The notes under the pieces were generated by a model that was given only the letters and a program-made list of their open reading frames with translations, searched no databases and had not been told where the DNA came from. This document shows positions 1 to 8,403 of a stretch of 33,553 nucleotides of DNA, in pieces. The stretch is from Planktomarina sp. (GTDB lineage: Bacteria > Pseudomonadota > Alphaproteobacteria > Rhodobacterales > Rhodobacteraceae). Every line of letters starts with the position of its first letter. The first letter of the stretch is position 1. The translations under genes and the position numbers were made by a program. The stretch is taken from the NCBI GenBank assembly GCA_020630015.1, contig JAHDCF010000035.1:1-33553 (forward strand), written 5' to 3'.

Positions 1-107
1 CGAAGTTTCCGCATATCGCCTTCCCGCAAATCTGCGATTGCAGACAGGTCTGCATTTGCAGCGGTGGCAAGGGCCGTATAAAGGGCAAAGCCAAGAATAA
101 AACGCAT
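1..107 (-). CDS. N-terminal fragment of a secreted protein, probably TlpA-type thiol:disulfide oxidoreductase
   Basis: Reading the minus strand from an ATG at 107 gives 35 open codons that run off the left edge. The first 20 or so residues form a signal peptide (Met-Arg, then a Phe/Leu/Ala-rich core, ending Ala-Asn-Ala before Asp). An AAAGG ribosome site lies 8 bases upstream. The following segment ([11 protein letters not shown]) resembles the start of the periplasmic TlpA thioredoxin-like proteins I remember as divergent from argH in Rhodobacteraceae. The thioredoxin CxxC is outside the window, so the identity rests on the N-terminus and context only. Confidence 0.55.
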   Translation of the reverse strand, partial: MRFILGFALYTALATAANADLSAIADLREGDMRKL

Positions 108-115
108 GTAAAAGC

Positions 116-125
116 CTTTCGAAAG
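116..125. promoter_or_regulatory. Palindromic shared ribosome-binding region between divergent genes
   Basis: The two divergent start codons are only 24 bases apart (108-131). The gap contains the perfect 10-base palindrome CTTTCGAAAG. Read to the right it supplies GAAAG, 6 bases before the argH ATG. Read to the left it supplies GAAAGG for the minus-strand gene. There is no room for promoters here, so both must overlap the opposite coding region. Confidence 0.5.
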
Positions 126-131
126 ACGATC

Positions 132-1517
132 ATGAGCCAAGACCAAAACAAAATGTGGGGCGGGCGGTTTGCCGCAGGACCAGACGCCATCATGGAAGCC
201 ATCAATGCATCCATCGGGTTTGATCGCCGCATGGCCGCCCAAGATATCGAAGGCAGCCGCGCCCACGCCCAAATGTTGGCCGCGGTTGGTATCATCTCAG
301 ATACAGATGCAGATGCGATCCGTGAAGGGTTGCTCACGGTCTTGTCAGAGATTGAGGGGGGAACGTTTCAATTTTCCATTGCATTGGAAGATATTCACAT
401 GAATGTCGAAGCGCGTTTGAAAGATTTGATCGGTGAACCCGCGGGCCGTTTGCACACCGCGCGTTCACGCAACGATCAGGTCGCGACAGATTTCAAACTT
501 TGGGTGCGTGATCAAATGGACGCCGCAATCGAAGGGATTGACGCCCTGATGCGCGCGTTTGTGGATCAAGCAGATGCAGGCGCTGATTGGGTTATGCCCG
601 GCTTTACGCATCTGCAAACGGCACAGCCCGTGACATGGGGCCATCACATGCTTGCCTATGTGGAAATGCTGGCCCGTGATAAATCCCGTTTTGAAGATGC
701 CAGACGCCGCATGAACACCTCGCCTTTGGGGGCCGCCGCCCTTGCCGGCACAGGGTTTGCCATTGACCGGGAAATGACTGCGCAAGCCTTAAGATTTGAT
801 CGCCCCGCCGCAAATTCGTTGGATGCAGTCAGCGACCGTGATTTCGCGTTAGAGTTTTTATCATGTGCCTCTATTTGCGCGATGCACCTCAGCCGTTTTG
901 CCGAAGAATTGGTGATATGGTCCTCTGCTCAGTTCAAATTTGTAACGCTCAGCGACCGGTTCAGCACCGGATCGTCGATCATGCCACAAAAGAAAAATCC
1001 AGATGCGGCGGAACTGATCCGTGCCAAGATCGGGCGTATTTTTGGGGCGAATGTCGCCTTGATGACCGTTATGAAGGGGCTTCCGCTGACGTATTCGAAG
1101 GATATGCAAGAAGATAAAGAACAGGTCTTTGATGCGGCGGATAACCTTATGTTGGCATTGGCGGCAATGACCGGGATGGTCACAGACATGACCGCGAACA
1201 AAGATGCCTTACGCGCGGCGGCCGCCAGCGGTTTTTCAACCGCAACCGATCTTGCAGATTGGTTGGTGCGGACTTTGGGAATGCCTTTCCGCGAAGCGCA
1301 CCACGTGACGGGAAGTTTGGTTGCACTGGCGGAAAGCCGCGATGTAGATTTGCCAGAATTGACTTTGGTTGAAATGCAATCAGTTCATGCTGATATTAAC
1401 GAAAGTGTTTTTGACGTTTTGACCGTGGAAAATTCGGTCCGGTCCCGAACGTCATTTGGTGGAACTGCCCCAGAAAATGTCAGGGCAGAGGTGAAACGTT
1501 GGAAAGGTTTGCTGTGA
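132..1517 (+). CDS. argH: Argininosuccinate lyase
   Basis: Last step of arginine synthesis: argininosuccinate is split into arginine and fumarate in the cytoplasm. The 461-residue protein has the family length and begins with the typical MWGGRF segment. It carries the HTARSRND block (108-115), the general-acid/base histidine in THLQ (His160), and the fumarase/aspartase-superfamily signature [11 protein letters not shown] (280-290), with the catalytic Ser in its mobile loop. No truncation or missing key residue is seen. The stop codon shares one base with the start of the next small lipoprotein gene, which suggests translational coupling. The start at 132 is preceded by a modest GAAAG ribosome site. 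Confidence 0.97.
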   Translation: MSQDQNKMWGGRFAAGPDAIMEAINASIGFDRRMAAQDIEGSRAHAQMLAAVGIISDTDADAIREGLLTVLSEIEGGTFQFSIALEDIHMNVEARLKDLIGEPAGRLHTARSRNDQVATDFKLWVRDQMDAAIEGIDALMRAFVDQADAGADWVMPGFTHLQTAQPVTWGHHMLAYVEMLARDKSRFEDARRRMNTSPLGAAALAGTGFAIDREMTAQALRFDRPAANSLDAVSDRDFALEFLSCASICAMHLSRFAEELVIWSSAQFKFVTLSDRFSTGSSIMPQKKNPDAAELIRAKIGRIFGANVALMTVMKGLPLTYSKDMQEDKEQVFDAADNLMLALAAMTGMVTDMTANKDALRAAAASGFSTATDLADWLVRTLGMPFREAHHVTGSLVALAESRDVDLPELTLVEMQSVHADINESVFDVLTVENSVRSRTSFGGTAPENVRAEVKRWKGLL

Positions 1518-1687
1518 TGAAATATATTTTGGGATTGGCTCTTTTAGCCCTGACTGCATGTGGAATTGATGGTGCGCCGATTACACCGTCAATGAATGTG
1601 GGTGTTACGGTTTCATCTGATGGCGTAACGCCACGTGCCAGCGTTGGGGTGCGCAAAGGTCCATTGTCCGTCGGGGTTGGACTATAA
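1517..1687 (+). CDS. Small lipoprotein of unknown function
   Basis: This 56-residue protein starts at the ATG that overlaps the argH stop by one base (TGATG), with GGAAAGG about 10 bases upstream inside argH. It has a lipoprotein signal: Met-Lys, a hydrophobic core and the lipobox LTAC with Cys15. The mature part is about 40 residues, rich in Gly, Val, Ser and Thr, with a repeated VGV pattern suggesting a beta-rich chain. I recall small lipoproteins at this place after argH in related genomes. No function can be assigned. Confidence 0.75.
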   Translation: MKYILGLALLALTACGIDGAPITPSMNVGVTVSSDGVTPRASVGVRKGPLSVGVGL

Positions 1688-1688
1688 C

Positions 1689-1997
1689 ATGCGACAGTTG
1701 CGATGGATTTTTTTGGGCTTGGCCATTTGGGGCACCATCCACCCCATGTCCTGGTTCATCACTTGGTTCAACGCAAATGGGTATGATCTTGCTAAAATGG
1801 TGGATGCTTGGCACGTGAATGCCGCCACCAGTGGCTTGGTTTGGGATCTAACTGTCGCCGCGGTGGCATTGACGGTTTGGGTGATCATCGAAACCGTTCA
1901 GTCGAAAAAGTGGATCAATTTGATCGCAATCCCGGCCACGTTTTGCATCGGTGTCAGTTGTGGCCTGCCACTTTATATTTTCTTGCGTTGGCGTTGA
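1689..1997 (+). CDS. DUF2834 family membrane protein
   Basis: The 102-residue protein starts one base after the lipoprotein stop. It has three hydrophobic segments, at about residues 5-25, 44-66 and 74-97. The N-terminal pattern (an 'xWGTIHPMSWFITWF' motif, then an asparagine and glycine-rich turn) fits the small DUF2834 family of inner-membrane proteins, whose role is unknown. It is probably co-transcribed with argH. The ATG at 1689 is chosen because a GTCGGGGTTGG stretch just upstream provides a weak ribosome site and the family usually starts just before the first membrane helix. Confidence 0.8.
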   Translation: MRQLRWIFLGLAIWGTIHPMSWFITWFNANGYDLAKMVDAWHVNAATSGLVWDLTVAAVALTVWVIIETVQSKKWINLIAIPATFCIGVSCGLPLYIFLRWR

Positions 1998-2011
1998 AGC
2001 CAGCTTTGCAA

Positions 2012-2030
2012 TCAAATTCACATAATTTGA
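2012..2030. promoter_or_regulatory. Inverted repeat upstream of lysA
   Basis: TCAAATT and AATTTGA form a perfect 7-base inverted repeat around the 5-base spacer CACAT, in the 116-base gap before lysA. No T-run follows, so it does not look like an intrinsic terminator for the preceding operon. It has the geometry of an operator for a dimeric regulator, but its binding protein is unknown. Confidence 0.35.
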
Positions 2031-2113
2031 CGCCGTAATTCCAACCAAGCGGGGTGGACGATTGCGCTTGTGCTGATATGTCCAAGTTACGTCATTTGGG
2101 AAGGCGCGGACAT

Positions 2114-3379
2114 ATGGATCATTTCTTATATCGTGATGGCAATCTATTTGCCGAAGATGTTGCAATCGCCGATATCGCAGCGGCGGTTGGCACACCGTTT
2201 TACGTTTATTCCTCTGCCACGTTGTTGCGTCATTTCAAGTTGTTCGACGACGCCTTGGATTGGACGGATCATCTTGTTTGTTTTGCGATGAAATCCCTGT
2301 CGAACCAAGCTGTGCTAAAACTTTTGGGCGATACTGGGGCTGGCATGGATGTGGTGTCGGGTGGTGAATACGCCCGTGCCCGCGCCGCGGGCGTGCCGGG
2401 TGATCGCATCGTGTTTTCGGGCGTTGGTAAAACCAAAGAAGAAATGCGCATGGCCTTGGAGGGCGGTATTCGTCAGTTCAACGTGGAGTCAGAACCTGAG
2501 ATGAAGGCCCTTTCAGACGTGGCCAGCAGCATGGGCGTGGAAGCGCCAATTACCATTCGGGTGAATCCAGATGTGGATGCGAAAACGCATGCAAAAATCG
2601 CGACAGGTAAATCCGAAAACAAATTCGGTATTCCTATTTCGCGTGGGCGTGAAGTCTATGCCATGGCAGCGGCTTTGCCGGGGCTGAAAGTCATCGGCAT
2701 CGATGTGCACATCGGATCGCAGCTGACCGAACTCGAGCCCTTTGGCTTGGCCTATGAAAAAGTGGCAGAGCTGACAGAGGCGCTGCGCGCTGATGGGCAC
2801 GAGATCAAGCGGCTTGATCTGGGCGGTGGTCTTGGCATCCCTTACGAACAGGGCAATTCCCGCCCGCCATTGCCCACCGAATATGGCGCATTGATCCGCG
2901 AAAAAGTGGGTCACTTGGGTTGTGAGATTGAGATTGAACCGGGCCGATTGGTGTCGGGCAATGCTGGGCTTTTGGTCAGCAAAGTTATTTATGTGAAAGA
3001 GGGGGAAGATCGGGAATTTCTGATTTTGGACGCTGCGATGAACGATCTGGTGCGCCCCGCCATGTACGAGGCGCATCACGATATTGTTCCAGTCATAGAG
3101 GCCCCCATTGGCACAGAATATGTGCCTTACGATATCGTTGGCCCAGTCTGCGAAAGTGGTGACACCTTTGCAAAGGGTCGGCAAATGCAACCATTGCAAG
3201 ATGGTGATTTGGTCGCCTTTCGCAGCGCAGGCGCATATGGCGCCGTAATGTCCAGCGAATATAACAGCCGCCCATTGATTCCAGAGGTTTTGGTGCAAGG
3301 TGATCAATTTGCGGTTATCCGGGCCCGTCCCACCTTTGACGAGATGATAAATCGCGATACCATCCCAGAATGGCTTTAA
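2114..3379 (+). CDS. lysA: Diaminopimelate decarboxylase
   Basis: A PLP enzyme of fold type III that converts meso-diaminopimelate to L-lysine, the last step of lysine synthesis. The 421-residue protein shows the PLP lysine in VCFAMKSLSN (Lys60), the HIGSQ motif, the phosphate-binding GGGLGIPY segment, EPGR, the CESGD motif with the catalytic cysteine of the partner subunit, and a C-terminal YGAVMSSEYNSRP segment. An in-frame GTG 60 bases upstream is possible, but the ATG at 2114 has a GGGAAGG site at good spacing and matches the family N-terminus. The gene stands apart from the argH group by 116 bases. Confidence 0.96.
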   Translation: MDHFLYRDGNLFAEDVAIADIAAAVGTPFYVYSSATLLRHFKLFDDALDWTDHLVCFAMKSLSNQAVLKLLGDTGAGMDVVSGGEYARARAAGVPGDRIVFSGVGKTKEEMRMALEGGIRQFNVESEPEMKALSDVASSMGVEAPITIRVNPDVDAKTHAKIATGKSENKFGIPISRGREVYAMAAALPGLKVIGIDVHIGSQLTELEPFGLAYEKVAELTEALRADGHEIKRLDLGGGLGIPYEQGNSRPPLPTEYGALIREKVGHLGCEIEIEPGRLVSGNAGLLVSKVIYVKEGEDREFLILDAAMNDLVRPAMYEAHHDIVPVIEAPIGTEYVPYDIVGPVCESGDTFAKGRQMQPLQDGDLVAFRSAGAYGAVMSSEYNSRPLIPEVLVQGDQFAVIRARPTFDEMINRDTIPEWL

Positions 3380-3389
3380 TGCCCAAAAC

Positions 3390-5927
3390 ATGCGCGGTCC
3401 TTTAATGGAGCCGCTGCCGAAACAGGCAAGACGTGCCCTGAGGCTGACCCATTGGGGGCTGTGGGGGGAGCGGCTTTGGCGTGCCTTCTGGCCGTTTTTA
3501 ACACTGATATGTCTTGGGATTGCGCTTGCGTTTTTGACAACGCCAGATGCTTGGCCGATCGAAGGTGTTTGGTTGGTGGTCGCGACATTTGTCGCGGCGT
3601 TTTTATGGGCAATTGTTTATGCGGTTCGTCATTTCCGTTGGCCAACGAAACGGGACGCACAAGATCGCTTGGATTTGCATTTTGACGACCAACCGCTGAT
3701 GGCGTTGGACGATACTTTGTCGGCCGCATCCAACGACGAAGCGGCCAAAACCCTTTGGGAAGCGCATCAAACCCGAATGCGCCAACAGGCGTCAAAGGCC
3801 AAAGCAGCAACCCCCGACATGCGTATTGCACGAATGGATCCCTTTGCCCTGCGGTATATGGCGATGTTGTTGGCGATGATTGGGTTGATTTTTGGAAGCC
3901 TTTTTTCATTTCGCGAAATTGAATTGACCGCATCTCAACAGGTTGCAACGGGCCCGGTTTGGGAAGGCTGGGTGCAACCCCCAAGATATACCCGAAAGCC
4001 AACGCTGTACTTGAATGATTTGATGGGGCAGACCGTTTCAGTCCCCGAAGGTAGCGAAATCATGATCCGCCTTTACGGAGAGGTTGGTGAATTCACGGTG
4101 GATGAAACCGTGTCAGCACGCATTGGCGATTTGCCCAGTGTGACCGAGGCCGAACAACGTTTCAGCGTGGTGCAATCCGGACGAGTGTCTGTGAACGGAA
4201 ACAGGGGCGCCGATTGGGTGATCGCGATGCAGCCCGATCAACCACCTTCGATCCAACTCACCGAAAGCCCCGCAGATCGTCAGGGGGCACCGGGTTTGTA
4301 TCGCCAAGATTTCAAAGCATTGGACGATTACGGTGTCATCTCAGGCGAGGTAGAGGTCGTTTTGAACCTGCAAGAGGTTGACCGGCGTCATGGCCTTGCC
4401 TTGGCCCCGTTTGAACGTGCACCGTATAAATCAGCAATCCCTCTGACGGTTTCTGGCAATCGTGCGGATTTCCAAGAAACTTTCTCAGATGATTTTTCCA
4501 AACATCCTTGGGCCGGGCTTCCGGTGCGTGTTGTGTTCACGGTCAATGATGCCGCGGGGCAGGCAGGTTCATCAGCAGTAGAAGAGATGACATTGCCATC
4601 ACGCGCATTTTTTGACCCGATGGCAAAGGCCTTGATCGAACAGCGACGGGACATCCTGTGGACCCCGGAAAATTCCACGCGCAGCTCTCAGATTTTGCGT
4701 GCCTTGCGGGTGGCGCCCGATCAGGTCTTCCGTGATATCGAAGATGATACAACGTTGCAGGGTATCATTGCGTCTTTGGAACAAGGTTTGCCCGATGAGG
4801 CAAAGACCAATGATGTTGCCGAAGAACTTTGGAATTTGGCGATTGAACTGGAAGACGGCGATTTGGCTGATGCGGCGGCGGCTTTGGAACGCGCCGAAGC
4901 CAAATTGGAAGAGGCGATCCGCAATGGCGCAAGCCCCGAAGACATCAAAAGATTGATGGATGAATTGCGCCAAGCACAACGCGATTACATGCAAGAATTT
5001 GCCGAACGAAATCCACCTGAAGCCGGTGAACAACAACAGGGCCAGCAAGGGGAAGAAGTGACCCAAGATCAATTGCAAGAGATGATGGACCGTTTGGAGC
5101 AATTGATGAAAGAAGGGCGCATGGCCGAGGCACAAGAGTTGTTGGAAGAAATAAATCGTCTGATGGACAATCTTGAAGTCCAGCAAGCCCAAAACGGCCA
5201 ACAAGGCCAAGGCCAACAACAGATGCAAGATTTGTCAGACACATTGCGCGAACAACAAAACCTGAGCGATGAGGCATTCCGCCAGCTTCAAGAACAATTC
5301 AATCCAAATGGTCAGCAACCCCAAGGTCAGCAAGGGGATGGCCAACAAGGCCAACAACCCCAAGGTCAACAGGGGCAACAAGGGAATGGTCAGGATCAAG
5401 CGGGGAATGGCCAACAAGGACAGCAACCTTCTTTGGCGGATCAGCAACGTGCCCTGCGCCGTGAATTGCAAAGGCAACAACGTGGGTTGCCCGGGGCAGG
5501 TACCGAAGAAGGGGAAGAGGGTCGCCGCAGGCTTGGCGAAGCCGCAGATGCGATGGATCGGGCGGAACAAGATTTGCGCGACGGCGACATGGCCGGGGCG
5601 ATTGAAAATCAATCCCAGGCAATTGAAAATCTGAGGGAAGGATTGCGAAACCTTGGCGAAGCCCTTGCAAATGAACAGCAAGGACAGGGCCAAGCTGAGG
5701 GCCAGGCAAATGGTCAACAGTCTGGGCCACGTCAAGATGATGTTGATCCAACCGGGCGCAGTTTGGGAATGAATGGCAACAGTGGCACCCAAGAAAACGC
5801 CCTTCCCGAACAGGAATTGCGGCGCAGAACGCAAGAGTTAACAGAGGAAATTCGCCGCAGGTCAGGTTCCCTAGAGCGGTCGCAGGAAGAGCGGAATTAC
5901 CTCAAAAGATTGTTGGAAGACGACTAA
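3390..5927 (+). CDS. DUF4175 (TIGR02302-type) large membrane protein with Gln-rich C-terminus
   Basis: The 845-residue protein fits the alphaproteobacterial DUF4175/TIGR02302 family, whose function is not established. Two hydrophobic segments lie near residues 33-50 and 57-75 and a third near 152-170. A periplasmic region follows with beta-rich segments (a WEGWVQPPRYTRKPTLYL motif near 190, and DDYGV). The last 350 residues are alpha-helical and Glu/Gln-rich, with many QGQQ copies (about 600-680). It may start at 3390 or at the ATG at 3405; neither has a strong ribosome site. The stop overlaps the stop of the convergent zinc-ribbon gene by 4 bases (CTAA). It could act in the cell envelope, but this is only inferred from topology. 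Confidence 0.85.
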   Translation: MRGPLMEPLPKQARRALRLTHWGLWGERLWRAFWPFLTLICLGIALAFLTTPDAWPIEGVWLVVATFVAAFLWAIVYAVRHFRWPTKRDAQDRLDLHFDDQPLMALDDTLSAASNDEAAKTLWEAHQTRMRQQASKAKAATPDMRIARMDPFALRYMAMLLAMIGLIFGSLFSFREIELTASQQVATGPVWEGWVQPPRYTRKPTLYLNDLMGQTVSVPEGSEIMIRLYGEVGEFTVDETVSARIGDLPSVTEAEQRFSVVQSGRVSVNGNRGADWVIAMQPDQPPSIQLTESPADRQGAPGLYRQDFKALDDYGVISGEVEVVLNLQEVDRRHGLALAPFERAPYKSAIPLTVSGNRADFQETFSDDFSKHPWAGLPVRVVFTVNDAAGQAGSSAVEEMTLPSRAFFDPMAKALIEQRRDILWTPENSTRSSQILRALRVAPDQVFRDIEDDTTLQGIIASLEQGLPDEAKTNDVAEELWNLAIELEDGDLADAAAALERAEAKLEEAIRNGASPEDIKRLMDELRQAQRDYMQEFAERNPPEAGEQQQGQQGEEVTQDQLQEMMDRLEQLMKEGRMAEAQELLEEINRLMDNLEVQQAQNGQQGQGQQQMQDLSDTLREQQNLSDEAFRQLQEQFNPNGQQPQGQQGDGQQGQQPQGQQGQQGNGQDQAGNGQQGQQPSLADQQRALRRELQRQQRGLPGAGTEEGEEGRRRLGEAADAMDRAEQDLRDGDMAGAIENQSQAIENLREGLRNLGEALANEQQGQGQAEGQANGQQSGPRQDDVDPTGRSLGMNGNSGTQENALPEQELRRRTQELTEEIRRRSGSLERSQEERNYLKRLLEDD
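5185..5437 (+). repeat. Gln/Gly-coding low-complexity repeat inside the DUF4175 gene
   Basis: Short, imperfect units of the type CAACAAGGCCAA recur many times and encode Gln-Gly-Gln runs such as QGQQPQGQQ. A second, smaller patch of the same kind lies near 5675-5730. Such units can expand or contract without changing frame if changes come in multiples of three. Confidence 0.8.
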
Positions 5928-6682
5928 GCCCCGCCGCCCATTTGCGCGTCCAGCCAAGTTTGGGCATCAGAAGCTTTTTCGGAAAGCCAACTGCGCAAAC
6001 CATCGACCCAACTTACGTAACTGTTCAAGTAATCGGTGGTGGCGGGAATGTTCTTTTGAATGATCGGCGCATCTTTGTATATGAAGAACGCCAAAATGAG
6101 GATCGCAATGGCCACCCAAAACCCAAACTGAAATCCAAACCGATTTCGCCGTTTCAGTTTTGTTGGATCTTCAGCAGGAATCTCTTTTTCGCGCGGTTGC
6201 AGGCCGGACAATGCTTCGTCCATGTCGGTATCAAGATCATCGACATCGGGCAGGCTGTCTTTGGATTTTTCGGCCGGTGCCCGTTCTTCGATTTCTGTTG
6301 CAGAGGTCGCCGGCGCGGTGGCCGGCAGATCGTCCAAACCTAAATCTTGTTGGCGTTCCAATGCTGCATTGGCATCTGCCTTGCGGGCGGCGACCTCGCG
6401 ATCGACCTCTTGTTGCAAGATATCCTTTACACTTGCGTCCAGCTCTTGACGCGGTGGCAGGGGGTCACGCTCTTGTGGTGGGTAAGGCCGCGGAGGCGCC
6501 TTAGGCGCCGGGCGCGGGCGCGGGGTTTCCCCAACCGCTTTGTCCGAAGGGTTTTCAGGGCGTGCAAACCATGTTTGTCCACAATCAGAACATTGCACAT
6601 CCCGCCCTGTTGCGGGGATGGCATCATCAGGCACTTCGTATCGCGCCGCGCAATTTGGACAGGTTATTCGCACTTCATTCAA
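5924..6682 (-). CDS. Zinc-ribbon (MJ0042-type) single-pass membrane protein
   Basis: The 252-residue protein begins with a zinc ribbon of the MJ0042/zinc_ribbon_5 type: Cys8-x2-Cys11 and Cys31-x2-Cys34, the second followed by GQTWF. A proline-rich and acidic linker follows, then one transmembrane helix at about 190-208 (FWVAIAILILAFFIY) and a short C-terminal tail. With the zinc ribbon before the helix, a cytoplasmic N-terminus is likely. It is divergent from ftsE with a 141-base gap, an arrangement I recall in Rhodobacteraceae. Its function is unknown; regulatory or anchoring roles are possible. Confidence 0.85.
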   Translation of the reverse strand: MNEVRITCPNCAARYEVPDDAIPATGRDVQCSDCGQTWFARPENPSDKAVGETPRPRPAPKAPPRPYPPQERDPLPPRQELDASVKDILQQEVDREVAARKADANAALERQQDLGLDDLPATAPATSATEIEERAPAEKSKDSLPDVDDLDTDMDEALSGLQPREKEIPAEDPTKLKRRNRFGFQFGFWVAIAILILAFFIYKDAPIIQKNIPATTDYLNSYVSWVDGLRSWLSEKASDAQTWLDAQMGGGA

Positions 6683-6823
6683 CCAGTGATTCTAGGGCCA
6701 TTACTTAATTCGTGAATGTGTTGTTAACAGGTGGGGACCAATTGGCCAAGTTTTCCCCCGCAAGCCCGTTGAACCCCACGCAAGGATGCTGCAAAGTCAA
6801 ATCAACTGTGAAGGGGCAGTGCA

Positions 6824-7501
6824 GTGATCGAATTTCAAGGTGTTTCCTATACGTATGGCGGCAGTTCGCTGTTGGATGAGGTGTCATTTGCATTGCCGCA
6901 GGGATCCTTTCATTTCCTGACTGGGCCATCTGGTTCCGGCAAGACGACGTTGATCAAACTTTGTTATGCCGCCCTCCGGGCCTCGGCCGGGCAAATTCGT
7001 GTCTTTGGTAAAGACGCAGCCACCCTTGATCGTGATGGCGTTGCCTTTCTGCGCCGTAATGTGGGGGTGGTGCATCAAGATTGCCAGTTTTTGGATCACC
7101 TTAGCGTGGCTGAAAACATTGCTTTGCCCACAGTCGTTTCTGGACAAGCTGGTGCGCGATCAGTGGGCAACCTGCAGGATTTGTTAAATTGGGTCGGTTT
7201 AGCAGAAGTGGCCAATTCATTTCCGCCAGAGATTTCGGGCGGTGAACGCCAACGCGCGGCCTTGGCGCGTGCTTTGATCAATGCCCCTGACATTATCTTG
7301 GCCGATGAACCAACCGGTAACATTGATTGGGAAATGGCGCAGCGTCTTTTGAAGTTGTTGATCGAACTCAACAAGATGGGAAAAACAGTTTTGATCGCCA
7401 CCCATGATATGGCGTTGATCCGGGCGGCGAAAACCCAAGTGCAATCGCGGGTTTTGCGGATTCAAGCGAAACAAGTTTGGCTTGCGGGGGCAGATCTGTG
7501 A
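6824..7501 (+). CDS. ftsE: Cell division ATP-binding protein FtsE
   Basis: ABC-type ATPase that works with FtsX at the division site to control peptidoglycan hydrolases. The 225-residue protein has Walker A GPSGSGKT (34-41), the Q-loop in VVHQDCQF, the signature SGGERQRAAL (138-147) and Walker B IILADEPTGN (157-166), followed by the switch histidine in ATHD. It starts at GTG 6824 with AAGGGG about 9 bases upstream. Its last four bases (GTGA) contain the start of ftsX. The context ftsX-plsC downstream supports the call. Confidence 0.95.
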   Translation: MIEFQGVSYTYGGSSLLDEVSFALPQGSFHFLTGPSGSGKTTLIKLCYAALRASAGQIRVFGKDAATLDRDGVAFLRRNVGVVHQDCQFLDHLSVAENIALPTVVSGQAGARSVGNLQDLLNWVGLAEVANSFPPEISGGERQRAALARALINAPDIILADEPTGNIDWEMAQRLLKLLIELNKMGKTVLIATHDMALIRAAKTQVQSRVLRIQAKQVWLAGADL

Positions 7502-8403
7502 AAGGCATTTTTGAAAATATTCTGATCTTCCTGATTGGGGACGCACAAGCCGAACGCATGGTGCCACCCACGGGGTTCACTGTGCGTCTTACAGTGTTTG
7601 CCGCCGCTGCCATGGCGTTTTTGGCGACAATGGCCCTTGCGTTTTCTATGGCAACGGGGCGCTTGGCGGATAAATGGACCAGTGAATTATCGCGCAGTTC
7701 CACCATCCGCATTGCATCATCCACCCAACAAGCGATTGCGCAGCGGGACGCAGTTCTGGGTGTTCTGGCAACGACACCGGGTGTGGAATCTTACCGTGTG
7801 ATTGATACCGAAGAACAAAGGCAATTGTTGGCACCGTGGTTTGGGCAAGAGATTGATCTGGAACTTTTGCCCGTACCAACCCTGATCGAAATCGTTGAGC
7901 GGCCCGGTGGATTTGACGCGGAAAATCTTCAGTTCCGATTGGCGGCCGAAGCCCCCGCCGCCGTTTTTGACACGCACCGTCGTTGGCGCGCTCCATTAGT
8001 GAATGCCGCAAACAGATTGAAGATATTGGGTTGGGTTGCCTTGGCGTTGATAATTGCCAGTTTGGCCGTGATGGTCACCTTGGCTGCGCAATCGGCATTA
8101 GCGGCCAATCACCAAGTGATTTCGGTTATGCGTCTGATCGGTGCACGGGATGGATATATTGCCCAAGCATTCGTTCGGCGCTTCACCATCCGCGGTTTGA
8201 TTGGGGCGGTGATCGGTGTCTGCCTCGGTCTTTTGGCCCTTGCCCTGATGCCATCGGCAGGGGGTGTTGCCGGATTTTTAACAGGTTTGGCCCCAACGGG
8301 GTGGGGATGGCTGTTTCCGGTTTGGATCCCTATTGTGACAGGCATCATCGCTTTCTTGGCGACAAGACGTGCTGCAAACAGATTACTGAGGTCCCTTCCA
8401 TGA
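7498..8403 (+). CDS. ftsX: Cell division protein FtsX
   Basis: Permease-like partner of FtsE. The 301-residue protein has the expected topology: a cytoplasmic N-terminus, a first membrane helix near 27-48, a periplasmic domain of about 120 residues (with EDTEEQRQLLAPWFGQEID-like content), and three further helices near 170-192, 218-243 and 262-287. The start is the GTG at 7498, inside the GTGA overlap with ftsE, preceded by GCGGGGGC as ribosome site. It ends in an ATGA overlap with plsC, so ftsE, ftsX and plsC should be translated together. Confidence 0.92.
   Translation: MKGIFENILIFLIGDAQAERMVPPTGFTVRLTVFAAAAMAFLATMALAFSMATGRLADKWTSELSRSSTIRIASSTQQAIAQRDAVLGVLATTPGVESYRVIDTEEQRQLLAPWFGQEIDLELLPVPTLIEIVERPGGFDAENLQFRLAAEAPAAVFDTHRRWRAPLVNAANRLKILGWVALALIIASLAVMVTLAAQSALAANHQVISVMRLIGARDGYIAQAFVRRFTIRGLIGAVIGVCLGLLALALMPSAGGVAGFLTGLAPTGWGWLFPVWIPIVTGIIAFLATRRAANRLLRSLP

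Noticed and set aside
2513-3391. 292-codon open frame opposite lysA
   Set aside because: Lies wholly antisense to a clear lysA; its product shows no recognisable motif and is rich in His and Gln, as expected from the opposite strand.
4599-5834. Two long open frames opposite the DUF4175 gene
   Set aside because: They mirror the Gln/Glu-rich repeats of the plus strand as Leu-rich runs and have no ribosome site or family pattern.
6683-6823. CtrA-type or other promoter between the zinc-ribbon gene and ftsE
   Set aside because: TTAA and TTAAC occur but with 15 rather than 7 bases between them; the small palindromes TGTTAACA and CCAATTGG are too short to support a call.
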